Source of the DNA: Calothrix sp. MO_167.B12
GTDB lineage: Bacteria; Cyanobacteriota; Cyanobacteriia; Cyanobacteriales; Nostocaceae
Direction of reading: 5' to 3'
Length of the DNA stretch: 64,000 nt
NCBI GenBank assembly: GCA_030066045.1
Contig: JASJCJ010000030.1
Location: forward strand, 1-64,000
Under the pieces are notes generated by a model, which did not search any database, was not told the DNA's origin, and saw only the letters and a list, made by a program, of their open reading frames with translations. Position numbers and translations under genes: made by a program. Below, piece by piece: positions 18,816-27,233 of the stretch. Position 1 is the stretch's first letter, and each line of letters starts with the position of its first letter.

Positions 18816-19079
18816 ATGGTCAGGGTAGAAAAAATTCCATTGCACCAAATTCGGCGACCCTTGCCAAGGCAAAACGATCCGGACAAGGTACAAGCCTTAA
18901 TGGAATCAATTCGGGAAATTGGGCAACAAGAACCCATAGATGTTTTAGAAGTAGATGGACAATACTACGGATTTTCTGGGTGTCACCGCTATGAAGCTTG
19001 TCAGCGTTTAGGGCAAGAAACCATTCTAGCCAAAATTAGGAAAGCACCCCGGAGTGTATTAAAAATGCACTTAGCGTAG
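18816..19079 (+). CDS. srx: sulfiredoxin
   Basis: Repairs hyperoxidised (sulfinic) 2-Cys peroxiredoxin using ATP and a thiol. The 87-residue ParB-like fold includes IRRPLPRQNDPDKVQALMES and the sulfiredoxin signature FSGCHRYEACQRL, whose Cys is the catalytic residue; that motif separates it from true ParB proteins. GGGGAAAG precedes ATG 18816. The dps gene follows 51 bases downstream on the same strand, suggesting a small oxidative-stress unit. No peroxiredoxin gene is in the window. Confidence 0.88.
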   Translation: MVRVEKIPLHQIRRPLPRQNDPDKVQALMESIREIGQQEPIDVLEVDGQYYGFSGCHRYEACQRLGQETILAKIRKAPRSVLKMHLA

Positions 19080-19130
19080 TGGTTAATAGTAATTATTTAT
19101 TTGTGATCGACAACCAATTAGGAGTAGATT

Positions 19131-19625
19131 ATGGCAACTCAGACAGGAGCATCTCTACCAGTGAACATCGGCATTGACGAAGCTAGTCGTATGCAAATTG
19201 CTGAAGGGCTATCTCGTTTGTTAGCTGACACTTATACTTTGTATCTGAAAACCCACAATTTCCATTGGAACGTAACCGGACCAATGTTCCAAACATTGCA
19301 TTTAATGTTTGAAACCCAGTATACAGAGTTAGCCTTAGCCGTAGACTTAGTTGCAGAACGTATTCGAGCATTAGGCTATCCTGCACCAGGAACATATAGC
19401 GAATACGCCGAACTCACTTCTATAGAGGAAACTTTAGGAGTTCCCAAAGCTAAGGAAATGATCCGTTTATTGGTGGAAGGACAAGAAGCCGTAGTGAGAA
19501 CCGCTCGTTCCATCTTTCCTGTAGTGGAAAAAGTCAATGACGAACCTACAGCAGACTTATTAACTCAGCGAATGCAAATACATGAAAAAAATGCTTGGAT
19601 GCTGAGGAGTTTGCTGGAAGATTGA
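19131..19625 (+). CDS. dps: Dps-family ferritin-like protein
   Basis: A dodecameric mini-ferritin that oxidises and stores iron with H2O2 and protects DNA. The 164 residues contain the inter-subunit ferroxidase motif [20 protein letters not shown] and the later [20 protein letters not shown]. The His/Asp/Glu metal ligands of these blocks are present. The N-terminal tail lacks the lysine cluster used by E. coli Dps for DNA binding, so DNA binding is doubtful. AGGAG precedes the start. Probably cotranscribed with sulfiredoxin. Confidence 0.92.
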   Translation: MATQTGASLPVNIGIDEASRMQIAEGLSRLLADTYTLYLKTHNFHWNVTGPMFQTLHLMFETQYTELALAVDLVAERIRALGYPAPGTYSEYAELTSIEETLGVPKAKEMIRLLVEGQEAVVRTARSIFPVVEKVNDEPTADLLTQRMQIHEKNAWMLRSLLED

Positions 19626-19626
19626 C

Positions 19627-19740
19627 ACTCTCACCATCACACCCGCAGGGTAGGAGTGATGGAGTGATGGAGGGAAGGAGTGAAGGAGTGAAAGAGTGAT
19701 GGAGTGATGGAGGGAAGGAGTGATGGAGGGAATAAAAGAA
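19627..19740. repeat. GGAGTGATGGAGTGA minisatellite
   Basis: Tandem purine-rich units of GGAGTGAT/GGAGGGAA/GGAGTGAA type start two bases after the dps stop and end near 19735. They resemble the arrays at 12790 and 52105 in composition. Confidence 0.6.
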
Positions 19741-19774
19741 ATAAGGCGTTGCTGAATCGGAGTATGAATGTCAA

Positions 19775-19985
19775 GAAGAGACGCGGAGACGCGGAGAGGG
19801 GGAGACGCGGAGACACCGATGTGGTGGGGGCTTGAGGTGCCCACCAATCGGGAGCCATCAAATCGCAGATTTTGATGGGGGACTGTTGACCCTTGGGGCT
19901 TACCGCCCCGGACACGGGGCTTGGGACACAGAGCGCTCCGCGTCCCCGTGTCCCCGCGTCCCCGTGTCATCCGGTTGAATTTTTG
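19775..19985 (+). repeat. dispersed structured repeat, copy 2
   Basis: Nearly identical to 34270-34488 and related to the inverse of 9834-9990. Internal pairings: GACGCGGAGACGCGGAG with CTCCGCGTCCCCGTGTC near the ends, ATCAAAT with ATTTTGAT in the middle, and GGGGC-TTACC-GCCCC. It ends in ATCCGGTTGAA. Open frames through it are not genes. Confidence 0.7.
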
Positions 19986-20083
19986 GCATGATTAAACAAC
20001 GATTCTTTGCGTCTTTGCGCCTGGAGCGTGAGACACATTCATACTTTCAATCAGCAATGCCAGAAATAAATAATATTTCTCCC

Positions 20084-20228
20084 CACACTCCCCACGCTCC
20101 CCACACTTCCCACACTTCCCACACTCCCCACACTTCCCACACTCCCCACACTCCCCACACTTCTCACACTTCCCACACTTCCCACACTTCCCACACTTCC
20201 CACACTTCCCACACTTCCCACACTCCCT
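20084..20228. repeat. 9-base-period minisatellite (CACACTTCC)
   Basis: About sixteen units of CACACTTCC or CACACTCCC in tandem. Because 9 is divisible by 3, all frames stay open and give Ser-His-Thr or Gly-Ser-Val repeats, which I do not consider proteins. The array ends about 40 bases before the start of the XRE-GrpE gene, so its promoter must lie inside or beyond the array. Confidence 0.75.
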
Positions 20229-20268
20229 CTACTTCCCCTGTTCTCCAAATTTTCCATTTACCAAAAAA

Positions 20269-20937
20269 ATGTCCAAAACTAATTTCACTCAAAGGCTACA
20301 GGAGTTAATGCAACAAGTGGGTGTTGCAAGTTTTAGAGAACTGAGCCGTGTATCTGGTATCTCCGAACGTCAAATTTTACGCTTGCGACGGGGAGAAATT
20401 GAGCAAATGCGCCTAGATGTGTTACTAAAACTATCTGCAACATTAAATATGCCATTGAGTGAGTTTGTAAGTAATTTTTCTGAAGTGGAGCTGAAAAGTG
20501 ATATAAAATCAGCCAACCCAGAATTATGCCAACAGATAGCAGATTTACAAACAGAGTACCAGCGATCGCAACAACAACTGGTACAACAGCAAGAATTATT
20601 ACAACAAGAGTTCCAGCAATCCATGTTACAATTGCTGGAATCTTTACTTTTACAATTCCCCACAGCCGCACATAAGGCTCAGGAGAATCCTCAGCTCCCA
20701 GCATTCAAAATCATCCCTCTGGTACAAAAGCCCTTAGAAAAGCTATTACAAACTTGGGAAATGGAAGCGATCGCTCCTGTGGGTGCAGAAATACCATATA
20801 ATCCCCAAGAACATCAATTAATGTCTGGTAATTTAGCTCCGGGAGAACTCGTAAAGGTGCGTTACACTGGTTACCGACAAGGCAATAAATTAATCTATCG
20901 AGCTAAGGTAAGTCCTGTCTATTCCCCACCATCTTGA
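20269..20937 (+). CDS. XRE-type helix-turn-helix protein fused to a GrpE-like domain
   Basis: Residues 5-70 form an XRE HTH (FRELSRVSGISERQILRLRR, then VLLKLSATLNMPLSEF). Residues 80-125 are a Gln-rich coiled coil (RSQQQLVQQQELLQQEFQQS). Residues 155-222 match the GrpE beta domain: PVGAEIPYNPQEHQLMSG, LAPGELVKVRYTGYRQGNK and LIYRAKVSP. Helix plus beta domain is the GrpE layout, so the fusion suggests a DNA-binding protein that can touch DnaK/Hsp70 (inference). No dnaK or grpE is nearby. No ribosome site is visible before ATG 20269. I recall similar HTH/GrpE-like proteins in cyanobacteria, without an assigned role. Confidence 0.8.
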   Translation: MSKTNFTQRLQELMQQVGVASFRELSRVSGISERQILRLRRGEIEQMRLDVLLKLSATLNMPLSEFVSNFSEVELKSDIKSANPELCQQIADLQTEYQRSQQQLVQQQELLQQEFQQSMLQLLESLLLQFPTAAHKAQENPQLPAFKIIPLVQKPLEKLLQTWEMEAIAPVGAEIPYNPQEHQLMSGNLAPGELVKVRYTGYRQGNKLIYRAKVSPVYSPPS

Positions 20938-21180
20938 ATTATTTCCCCTGGATAAAAATCCAAAATTCCATGACGATGATACATTTATAACTAGATATGA
21001 CCTAGTGATGTTGCATTGGGACTACTGTTTCGATATCCTATTTAGTAAATCTGTTACCGTAGCTCTTGAGTCAATCAGAGTTTATGCTGATTTTTGCTCC
21101 CAGCCATAGGCAATAATCATGACAATCGTATAATGATTGTCTTTGGGAAAAGCCCAGTTGAATAATGATGAATATTATTT

Positions 21181-21510
21181 ATGGATCAACATCAAATAAA
21201 AATTATTAAACCAAGTGGAAGTTTAGATGCTACTACATCACAAGAGTTGCGATCGCAAATTACTGAATTGATTAAGAATGGTGTCAAAATAATTTTGGTA
21301 GATTTTCAAGATGTGACCTTTATGGATAGTTCTGGATTGGGAGCTTTGGTCTTATCATTTAAAGCCTCGCGAGCAGTTGATAGCCAACTATTGATGTGCT
21401 CTGTAAATCAACAGATCAAAATACTGTTCGATCTGACTGGTATGGATAAGGTATTTACAATATTTGCCAATCAAGAAGAATTTCATCAATCGGTGTTTTC
21501 CCACACTTAA
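21181..21510 (+). CDS. STAS-domain anti-sigma-factor antagonist
   Basis: A 109-residue SpoIIAA-like protein: IIKPSGSLDATTSQELRSQI, ILVDFQDVTFMDSSGLGALV, with the phosphorylatable Ser in DSSG. It converges on the response-regulator/PP2C gene, and the two stop regions overlap by 4 bases (21507-21510). Since PP2C proteins of this class dephosphorylate STAS antagonists, the neighbour is a natural candidate partner (inference from context). The anti-sigma kinase is absent. Confidence 0.88.
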   Translation: MDQHQIKIIKPSGSLDATTSQELRSQITELIKNGVKIILVDFQDVTFMDSSGLGALVLSFKASRAVDSQLLMCSVNQQIKILFDLTGMDKVFTIFANQEEFHQSVFSHT

Positions 21511-22640
21511 CTAAATTGCATTCTGAGGATAGATAAATCGTCTTCAAAAGATGATTGCAAGTTGTAATTAATTAAAAACTTAATAATTTGTTCTAGTTGG
21601 CAATTATAATCTTTGGATACGGTAACTAGGGTCTGAATAAAAGCATCTAATCCCCAAATATTTCCATCAGATTTGGTAATTTCATAAGCGCCATCACTAA
21701 AAATATATAGACTGCTATCTTTTTCCACTTTACAGATAGCATCAGTATATTTTGCCCCAGAGAACATACCAATGGGCATACCGGGAGTTCTTAATTGATT
21801 TACAGCCAGAGAATTCCCATTCTCAGAAACTAATATTGCTGGCGGATGACCTGCACTGGCATAAATTAATTTTTGTTGAGATAAATTATAAACCCCATAC
21901 CAAATAGTGAAATATTTATCATTTTGATAATTCATGGGAAAAGTTTCATTCAGGGCTGTTAACACCTCACTGGGTTGATAATAATTTAACCCTTTTAATG
22001 CCCGCGATCGCAATAAATTGAGGACAGAAACGGCCAGAAGAGTAGCTCTCAATCCATGTCCCGCAGTATCTAGAAGATAAATAGCTAAATATTCTGAGTC
22101 TAGCCAGTAGTAATCAAAACAGTCACCACCCAACTGTCGGGAGGGAATAAACCGAAAATCAATATTCAATGGAGATGTCATTGGTGCAGGAAGCAAAGAT
22201 AGTACGTAATCTGCTGCTTCTGCCAATTCTGCTTCTAAAAGTTTCTTTTGATTTTGTAAATCCTGGCTTAATTGATGTAAACGCAATCCAGCTCTTACTC
22301 TAGCCCGTAACTCGTTTTTTTCTATGGGTTTAGCGATAAAATCATCAGCACCAGCATCCAATCCCTTGACCCGATCTGCAATGGAATCGAGAGATGTTAA
22401 CAAAATAAAAAATGTGGTAGACAGATCGGGAAAATTTTTAATATAACGACATACATCAATACCAGTTAATCCCGGCATCACCCAATCACAAATAATCATT
22501 GCTGGCTGACAAGTAATTGCCTTTTCTATGCCATCTTTACCATTACTGACAGCAATTACTTCATATCCCTCTTTTTCCAGCATTCTTTTCAGCAGTATCT
22601 GTACTGCCTTATCATCATCAATGACTAGAATTTTAAACAT
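21507..22640 (-). CDS. response regulator with PP2C (SpoIIE/RsbU-type) phosphatase output
   Basis: 377 residues from ATG 22640; a TTG frame from 22697 adds 19 hydrophobic residues before the receiver domain and is rejected. The receiver domain (1-125) has the DDD acidic pocket at 8-10, phospho-acceptor Asp52 in ICDWVMPG, and the Lys in AKPIEKNEL. A short coiled coil leads to the PP2C domain (about 160-377) with metal-binding Asp motifs LGGDCFDYYW, LLDTAGHGLRA and FSDGAYE. The enzyme should dephosphorylate a STAS protein when the receiver is activated. The cognate histidine kinase is not in the window. Confidence 0.9.
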   Translation of the reverse strand: MFKILVIDDDKAVQILLKRMLEKEGYEVIAVSNGKDGIEKAITCQPAMIICDWVMPGLTGIDVCRYIKNFPDLSTTFFILLTSLDSIADRVKGLDAGADDFIAKPIEKNELRARVRAGLRLHQLSQDLQNQKKLLEAELAEAADYVLSLLPAPMTSPLNIDFRFIPSRQLGGDCFDYYWLDSEYLAIYLLDTAGHGLRATLLAVSVLNLLRSRALKGLNYYQPSEVLTALNETFPMNYQNDKYFTIWYGVYNLSQQKLIYASAGHPPAILVSENGNSLAVNQLRTPGMPIGMFSGAKYTDAICKVEKDSSLYIFSDGAYEITKSDGNIWGLDAFIQTLVTVSKDYNCQLEQIIKFLINYNLQSSFEDDLSILRMQFS

Positions 22641-22761
22641 AAAAATAAGCAATTTAACATAAATAAATAAATATGACTGATGAGCTGTTGCAATCAATTA
22701 TTCTTTTATTTATTATTCCATGTCCAATTGTATTTTGTCTTTCATTTTATATGCCCTCCCT

Positions 22762-23529
22762 TTATAACCCCGAAAGTGGATTTAACCACAAAATCATGGT
22801 AGATTTTAATTGATTTAAATCTCGATATACTTCTTGCTTAAACCACTGACCTATAGCGTCTAAAGGATTAAATTCTCTGCCCGGTTTCCAGCTTACATCT
22901 TGACCAATGGGTGTGAGATGATTACCTGATAATGTTTGTGTTGTTATCATCCCTGGAAAACGTTTTTGTAATATTTTCTTTAAAGTGGCTGACTGATCGA
23001 TGGTGTCATTGCTAAATTTTATCAATAAGTTGCGACGGACATTGTAGTTTTCTTGTACCAGTTTATTTGTTTGGTGGGGAGTGGGGGTAAATTCAATCTC
23101 CAGTGTAGAGTTTAATTGTTCTACCAGGGGGATAGCATCCCTGGCGGCATAGTTATTGAATGAGAGCAAAATATTACCCGCTCTATTTACGGGAAAAAGA
23201 CTGCCAATGAGTAAGTGTAGTTTACAACCCATGCTGTGTCCAACGCCGTAAATGGGGAGATAGCCTTTACCAATGATGGATTTTTCTTCTAAGCGTACCA
23301 GCGCCCTTTCAAAGTTAAGCAGGACTTGCTCGGCGATCGCAACATGATCTAGGCTATTTACAAATGAAGTCGCAATGACAACAAAACCCTTAGCCGCAAG
23401 ATATTCTAGTAACAGTCGATAGGTAACATGAGGTGCGGAACCAACAAATGCACCTCCCAAAAAATGGACGATGCCAATGGGATTGCGGGGTAAAATCACC
23501 CAGTTACCAGATATCTCTTGCCAATTCAT
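22762..23529 (-). CDS. DUF1350 family protein (alpha/beta-hydrolase-like)
   Basis: A 255-residue soluble protein recognised by IGIVHFLGGAFVGSAPHVTY, the nucleophile-elbow-like YGVGHSMGCKLHLLIGS and the ending NHLTPIG. Members occur in cyanobacteria and plastids; their function is unknown. The Ser in GHSMG and the His in SGNHLTP could form part of a hydrolase triad, but activity is unproven. It is transcribed on the same strand as the PP2C gene, with a 121-base gap on its downstream side. Confidence 0.82.
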   Translation of the reverse strand: MNWQEISGNWVILPRNPIGIVHFLGGAFVGSAPHVTYRLLLEYLAAKGFVVIATSFVNSLDHVAIAEQVLLNFERALVRLEEKSIIGKGYLPIYGVGHSMGCKLHLLIGSLFPVNRAGNILLSFNNYAARDAIPLVEQLNSTLEIEFTPTPHQTNKLVQENYNVRRNLLIKFSNDTIDQSATLKKILQKRFPGMITTQTLSGNHLTPIGQDVSWKPGREFNPLDAIGQWFKQEVYRDLNQLKSTMILWLNPLSGL

Positions 23530-23752
23530 AATTTCTTTGGTATCAGCCTGCTCTGAGTTTTGATGTACAATTTTTTATATTAAATTAAATCCTAATCTGA
23601 AATTACGTATAGTCGCTAAAAATACAGTCAAATATTACAAGACTTATTTTTAGCTTTACCAGGAGTAATCCTGATGAGAGGGACTATATCAGCTGCAGGA
23701 AAGGGAGTATAGGGTAATAATTATCACCCAGCCAGATATCGTAGGACTAAAT

Positions 23753-24481
23753 TTAACGCTGGCTTTGTAATTTTTTCATTTCATCTTGGACTTCGAGGGT
23801 AATCCGTAATGCTTCATTGAGAAATCGTCCATGCTCGCTAGCTTTTTCTGCTACATATGTTGCTGTTAGGTTGGTTAAGTTATCTGTAAATAACTCACTA
23901 TTATTAATAATAAACTTTTTATTTTCTCTGAGAATTTTTTCTGTTTTTAATGCCCTCACCAGCTCGATCCTCGTCATTTGTAAGGCTTCAATAACTTTCT
24001 CCCTATTTTGAATCATCACTTCTGTATTACCTGCCGCTTCTATCTGGTCATTAATATCAATTGATTTTATGACAGCATTATATCTGTCTACATCCCTTAA
24101 CAAAGTTTCTAAGGAAGTAGTCATATTGACATTTAGAATTTTTTGTCTATGCTTCCATAGTAAATACAAAAGTAATTTAGTCCCATAAAAAAAGAAACAA
24201 GCAGATAATATTAGTAACATCCATGATGGTATTGGAGGTAGAGGCAACCACATAGCCAATAAATTAATTATTAGTTCAAAAAATAAGTAGGTGACAACAC
24301 ATAAAGATAACCCCAAGAATATAGCAGTGGGACCCTCTGAGCCTTTAAGTTTAATCATCCACTGCCTAGCTTTTTTTTGAAAACTCTTTGTGATTTTTGG
24401 TAGCTCATATTTAACAGGTAAATTGGTAAGATATCGTAATTCCTGTGGATTAATCTCTAAACCCTGTAAATCATCACGCAT
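23753..24481 (-). CDS. membrane protein of unknown function
   Basis: 242 residues, not recognised. The N-terminal 60 residues are basic and soluble (KSFQKKARQWMIKLKG). Two membrane helices follow: PTAIFLGLSLCVVTYLFFEL and SWMLLILSACFFFYGTKLLL. The C-terminal 120 residues are helical and probably coiled coil (EKVIEALQMTRIELVRALKT; ALRITLEVQDEMKKLQ). The arrangement resembles a membrane-anchored cytoplasmic coiled coil. It stands alone, with a 222-base gap before DUF1350 and 890 bases of gene-free DNA upstream. Confidence 0.6.
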   Translation of the reverse strand: MRDDLQGLEINPQELRYLTNLPVKYELPKITKSFQKKARQWMIKLKGSEGPTAIFLGLSLCVVTYLFFELIINLLAMWLPLPPIPSWMLLILSACFFFYGTKLLLYLLWKHRQKILNVNMTTSLETLLRDVDRYNAVIKSIDINDQIEAAGNTEVMIQNREKVIEALQMTRIELVRALKTEKILRENKKFIINNSELFTDNLTNLTATYVAEKASEHGRFLNEALRITLEVQDEMKKLQSQR

Positions 24482-24597
24482 AGCTTCTACATCCTCACTA
24501 TCACGTTTGTTCTGTATTATATAGCAAGGTTAATTACCCCTAATCAGTTAATTCCTGATTTTTTTTGAAATTAGACCTCGTCCAACTCTAGAACTGG

Positions 24598-24622
24598 AGC
24601 ATTCCCAAAGGCAGGGAATGCT
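24598..24622. repeat. short hairpin repeat
   Basis: AGCATTCCC (24598-24606) pairs with GGGAATGCT (24614-24622) around a 7-base loop. It could be a REP-type palindrome; it is too far from either gene to be an obvious terminator. Confidence 0.45.
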
Positions 24623-25032
24623 TAACTGGTAACAGGTAACAGCAAGATCAGATTTAAGGATAAAAACCAATCAAGAAAAAACTATGGGTTGCAAAATAGA
24701 CTTGGTTTAAGCTGTTCCAATATCAATCGCGATCCCACGGTTTCACTCAACTTGTCTGTGGTTATTTTCATTGAATCTGATGTCAAGATTTAATGAAGAG
24801 ATGATAAAGTAGGTAAATTTTGGCAATTATTTAATTAAATTTAAGATATATGTAGAAGTATAATTAAACACTAATATTTGGGAAATAACAGTATTGCTAA
24901 TCAAATTATCATCAGTTCAATATATAGATGCAAATTACTATATTTGGTTGTGAAATATATTAGAAACCTCAGTTCGGTGTTAGGAGTTAAAATTAAGAGC
25001 AAAAGATGAATAATTTGACTGATGACAGATAA

Positions 25033-25161
25033 TCAAGGGATTCCAGAGAGAACATTAACTTTTGCCCTAATTCCTTGTATGGCTCCATGTTTTAGTCGGT
25101 TTTTGTGCCATTGAACTTCAAATTTATCACAGAGATCGTCTACATGAAAGTTGGGATGCAT
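25033..25161 (-). CDS. possible 42-residue ORF or gene remnant
   Basis: The frame starts at an ATG (MHPNFHVDDLCDKFEVQW) and ends with NVLSGIP. Residue composition looks protein-like (mixed charged and hydrophobic residues, no simple repeats), unlike neighbouring random frames. A stop codon directly precedes the ATG and no good ribosome site is seen. It may be a relic of a transposase or other mobile gene; no family was recognised. Confidence 0.25.
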   Translation of the reverse strand: MHPNFHVDDLCDKFEVQWHKNRLKHGAIQGIRAKVNVLSGIP

Positions 25162-25326
25162 CTAAACTAAACATAGGGCAGGTGCTGGATTTAAGGTTCT
25201 TTTCAGTTGACTACTTGCCCCTTCTTTTATCCCAAACTCAGATATTAAAAATAAATTTTTATATACTGATTATATAGTGAGTAAATTATCTTCATACTGA
25301 TAATTTAAAATCTAATACAAGTTCGT

Positions 25327-25332
25327 TATAAT
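25327..25332 (+). promoter_or_regulatory. possible -10 box of the VanZ-LamG gene
   Basis: A TATAAT hexamer lies 38 bases before the ATG in very AT-rich DNA. No convincing -35 hexamer at 17 bases upstream is seen, so this is a weak suggestion. Confidence 0.25.
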
Positions 25333-25370
25333 CAACCATAGTAGTTAAATTTATTGGTTGTCAATAAATT

Positions 25371-26996
25371 ATGAAAACAGGACAAAAAATGAGCAGGATA
25401 TCAACACATAAGTTGTATAATCTTTTTGATAAATGGTCTCCATTTATATTCATTTTTAGTGTGGCGACAATAGTAATTGCTACTTTATTTCCTTTTAACT
25501 TTTCCCGAAACCTGGCTTATGAAATTACCGATTTAAGCCATGCATTTCGTCATCCAACTAATTTTACTGATGCTGTAAATAATGTTTTATTATTCATCCC
25601 TTTTGGTTTTGGTTTAAGTACATTAATCAATAAGTATAGAGCGAGTATTGTTGGAATAATCTTAATAATTTTTATAGCCAGTGCTAGTTTATCTTTTACA
25701 GTAGAAATGCTGCAAATATTACTACCTTCTAGGGCTTCAACAATAGCAGATATCGTTAATAATAGTATAGGTGGATTAGTTGGATTTCTGTGCTTTCACT
25801 TATGGAAATATAAAATTACCAATTCTGCTTGGCGGTTGATAGAAAAAATTCGGAATTCACTATCTGTCAGAAATTTGACAATAACTGCGATCGCCTACAC
25901 AGGATTATGTTTAGCGATCGCTGTGAGTTTACCATTTAACACTAGTTTGAGTAATTGGGATACTCAGTTTTCTTTGCAACTGGGGAATGAAGCCACGGGA
26001 GATAGACCTTGGCGAGGTTCTATTTCATCCTTAGCGATTGCAGATCGAGCTATCTCACAAACGGAGGTAGCAAATGCCTTTGACCAAAACAGATTATTGT
26101 CGGTTAAAAATCCTGCTTTGATAACTGCTTATCAATTTACAGGCAAAGATAATTTGATGGATATTACTGGAAATTCACCCCAGTTATCTTGGCAAGGAAA
26201 AGCTGGAACAACTGAAGATAGTAAGGGTGTTTTTTTATCTGGCAATCGCTGGCTAAAAACTTCATCTCCAGCCACCTCCATCACCGAAAAAATTCGCCGT
26301 CACTCCCAATTTACTCTCAGTACCACATTCGCTACAGCACAAACGCCTCAAACAGGACCAGCTAGAATTATTTCATTGTCTCAAGACGCTCACAAACGTA
26401 ATTTTACTTTGTCACAGGACGGAGCCGATCTAGCTTTTAGGCTGCGATTGCCAATTACGGGAGACAATGGCAGTAAACCACAACTGATGATCCCAGGTTT
26501 TTTTACTAATAATCAAAGTCATCGTCTCATCATTACCTACAATGGCTCTACGATCAAATTTTATATAGATAGCCTCAGTAATGTATATGCCTTAAATTTC
26601 TATCCCGGTTTTGCTTTTTGCAACTTTTTGGGCTTTCTTGGTAACGGTTGGGATCTATATTTAAATGGCTCTTATCAATTCATTTATAATGGCTTTTATT
26701 ACATTTTAACGTTTATAATTTTTGGAATAATATTAGCATTATTCACAAAAATTGTTCGCCCAAGAATCATATTTTATAGTTTGGTAATGCCAATATTGAT
26801 ATTATTACCGCCAATTATTTTAGAAGCTGTGCTATCAAATCAAACTGGTAGGGATTGGCAATGGGAAAATGTCATTTTCAGTATGGTGATTATATCTATA
26901 CCTATGGTGGGATTGAAATTGACGAAAGCAGTGCCGATGAAAAAAATTTTGAAGTCCAGAGGGCAGGCTGCGTCAACACGACCAAGGATTAAGTAG
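25371..26996 (+). CDS. VanZ-like membrane protein with a LamG/concanavalin-like domain
   Basis: 541 residues. Residues 20-155 form a VanZ-like unit of about four helices with the conserved NNVLLFIPFGFGLS and STIADIVNNSIGGLVGFLCF. A further helix near 170-190 leads to a beta-rich extracytoplasmic region (about 195-415; WRGSISSLAIADRAISQTEV, RIISLSQDAHKRNFTLSQDG, HRLIITYNGSTIKFYID), the pattern of a LamG domain. Two or three helices end the protein. VanZ relatives often occur with envelope or exopolysaccharide functions, but the substrate is unknown. It stands alone. ATG 25371 was kept; Met9 is an alternative. Confidence 0.75.
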   Translation: MKTGQKMSRISTHKLYNLFDKWSPFIFIFSVATIVIATLFPFNFSRNLAYEITDLSHAFRHPTNFTDAVNNVLLFIPFGFGLSTLINKYRASIVGIILIIFIASASLSFTVEMLQILLPSRASTIADIVNNSIGGLVGFLCFHLWKYKITNSAWRLIEKIRNSLSVRNLTITAIAYTGLCLAIAVSLPFNTSLSNWDTQFSLQLGNEATGDRPWRGSISSLAIADRAISQTEVANAFDQNRLLSVKNPALITAYQFTGKDNLMDITGNSPQLSWQGKAGTTEDSKGVFLSGNRWLKTSSPATSITEKIRRHSQFTLSTTFATAQTPQTGPARIISLSQDAHKRNFTLSQDGADLAFRLRLPITGDNGSKPQLMIPGFFTNNQSHRLIITYNGSTIKFYIDSLSNVYALNFYPGFAFCNFLGFLGNGWDLYLNGSYQFIYNGFYYILTFIIFGIILALFTKIVRPRIIFYSLVMPILILLPPIILEAVLSNQTGRDWQWENVIFSMVIISIPMVGLKLTKAVPMKKILKSRGQAASTRPRIK

Positions 26997-27107
26997 CCTT
27001 ACCCTTCCCCTAGTTGCAAGTCAGCCCCAGTCTTGTCAAAGCCGCATTTCGCGCATCTACATGGACTATTTGTACACAACCAAACATGAAAATAATCCCT
27101 TCACTCT

Positions 27108-27170
27108 GGGCGGGGAAACCCCGCCCCTACTCCTTCACTCCTTCACTCCTTCACTCCTTCACTCCCTATT
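27108..27170. repeat. GC hairpin plus CTCCTTCA array
   Basis: GGGCGGGG-AAA-CCCCGCCC (27108-27126) is a perfect hairpin, identical to one at 49613-49631. It is followed by four CTCCTTCA units with an 8-base period. The hairpin lies about 110 bases downstream of the VanZ gene and might terminate it, though no T run follows. Confidence 0.55.
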
Positions 27171-27233
27171 TTCAAGCTAGGAGGCACCTATGCTGAAAAG
27201 AGCAATTAGGGGAGAAGTTTCTTACTATTTCAG

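Larger units (their letters stand above)
24482..25370. other. long AT-rich intergenic region
   Basis: No large gene. A short hairpin repeat is at 24598-24622 and a 42-codon frame on the minus strand is at 25033-25161 (both listed separately). The 150 bases before the VanZ gene are very AT-rich. Confidence 0.4.

Noticed and set aside
18816-19079. ParB partition protein
   Set aside because: The short length and the FSGCHR motif indicate sulfiredoxin, which shares the ParB fold.
20084-20228. Possible CRISPR array
   Set aside because: Units are 9 bases and contiguous, with no spacers; no cas genes in the window. The same holds for all heptamer arrays.
20051-20308. Long frames giving Ser-His-Thr or Gly-Ser-Val repeats
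   Set aside because: They come from a minisatellite with a 9-base period, which leaves every frame open; no ribosome site or protein-like sequence outside the array.
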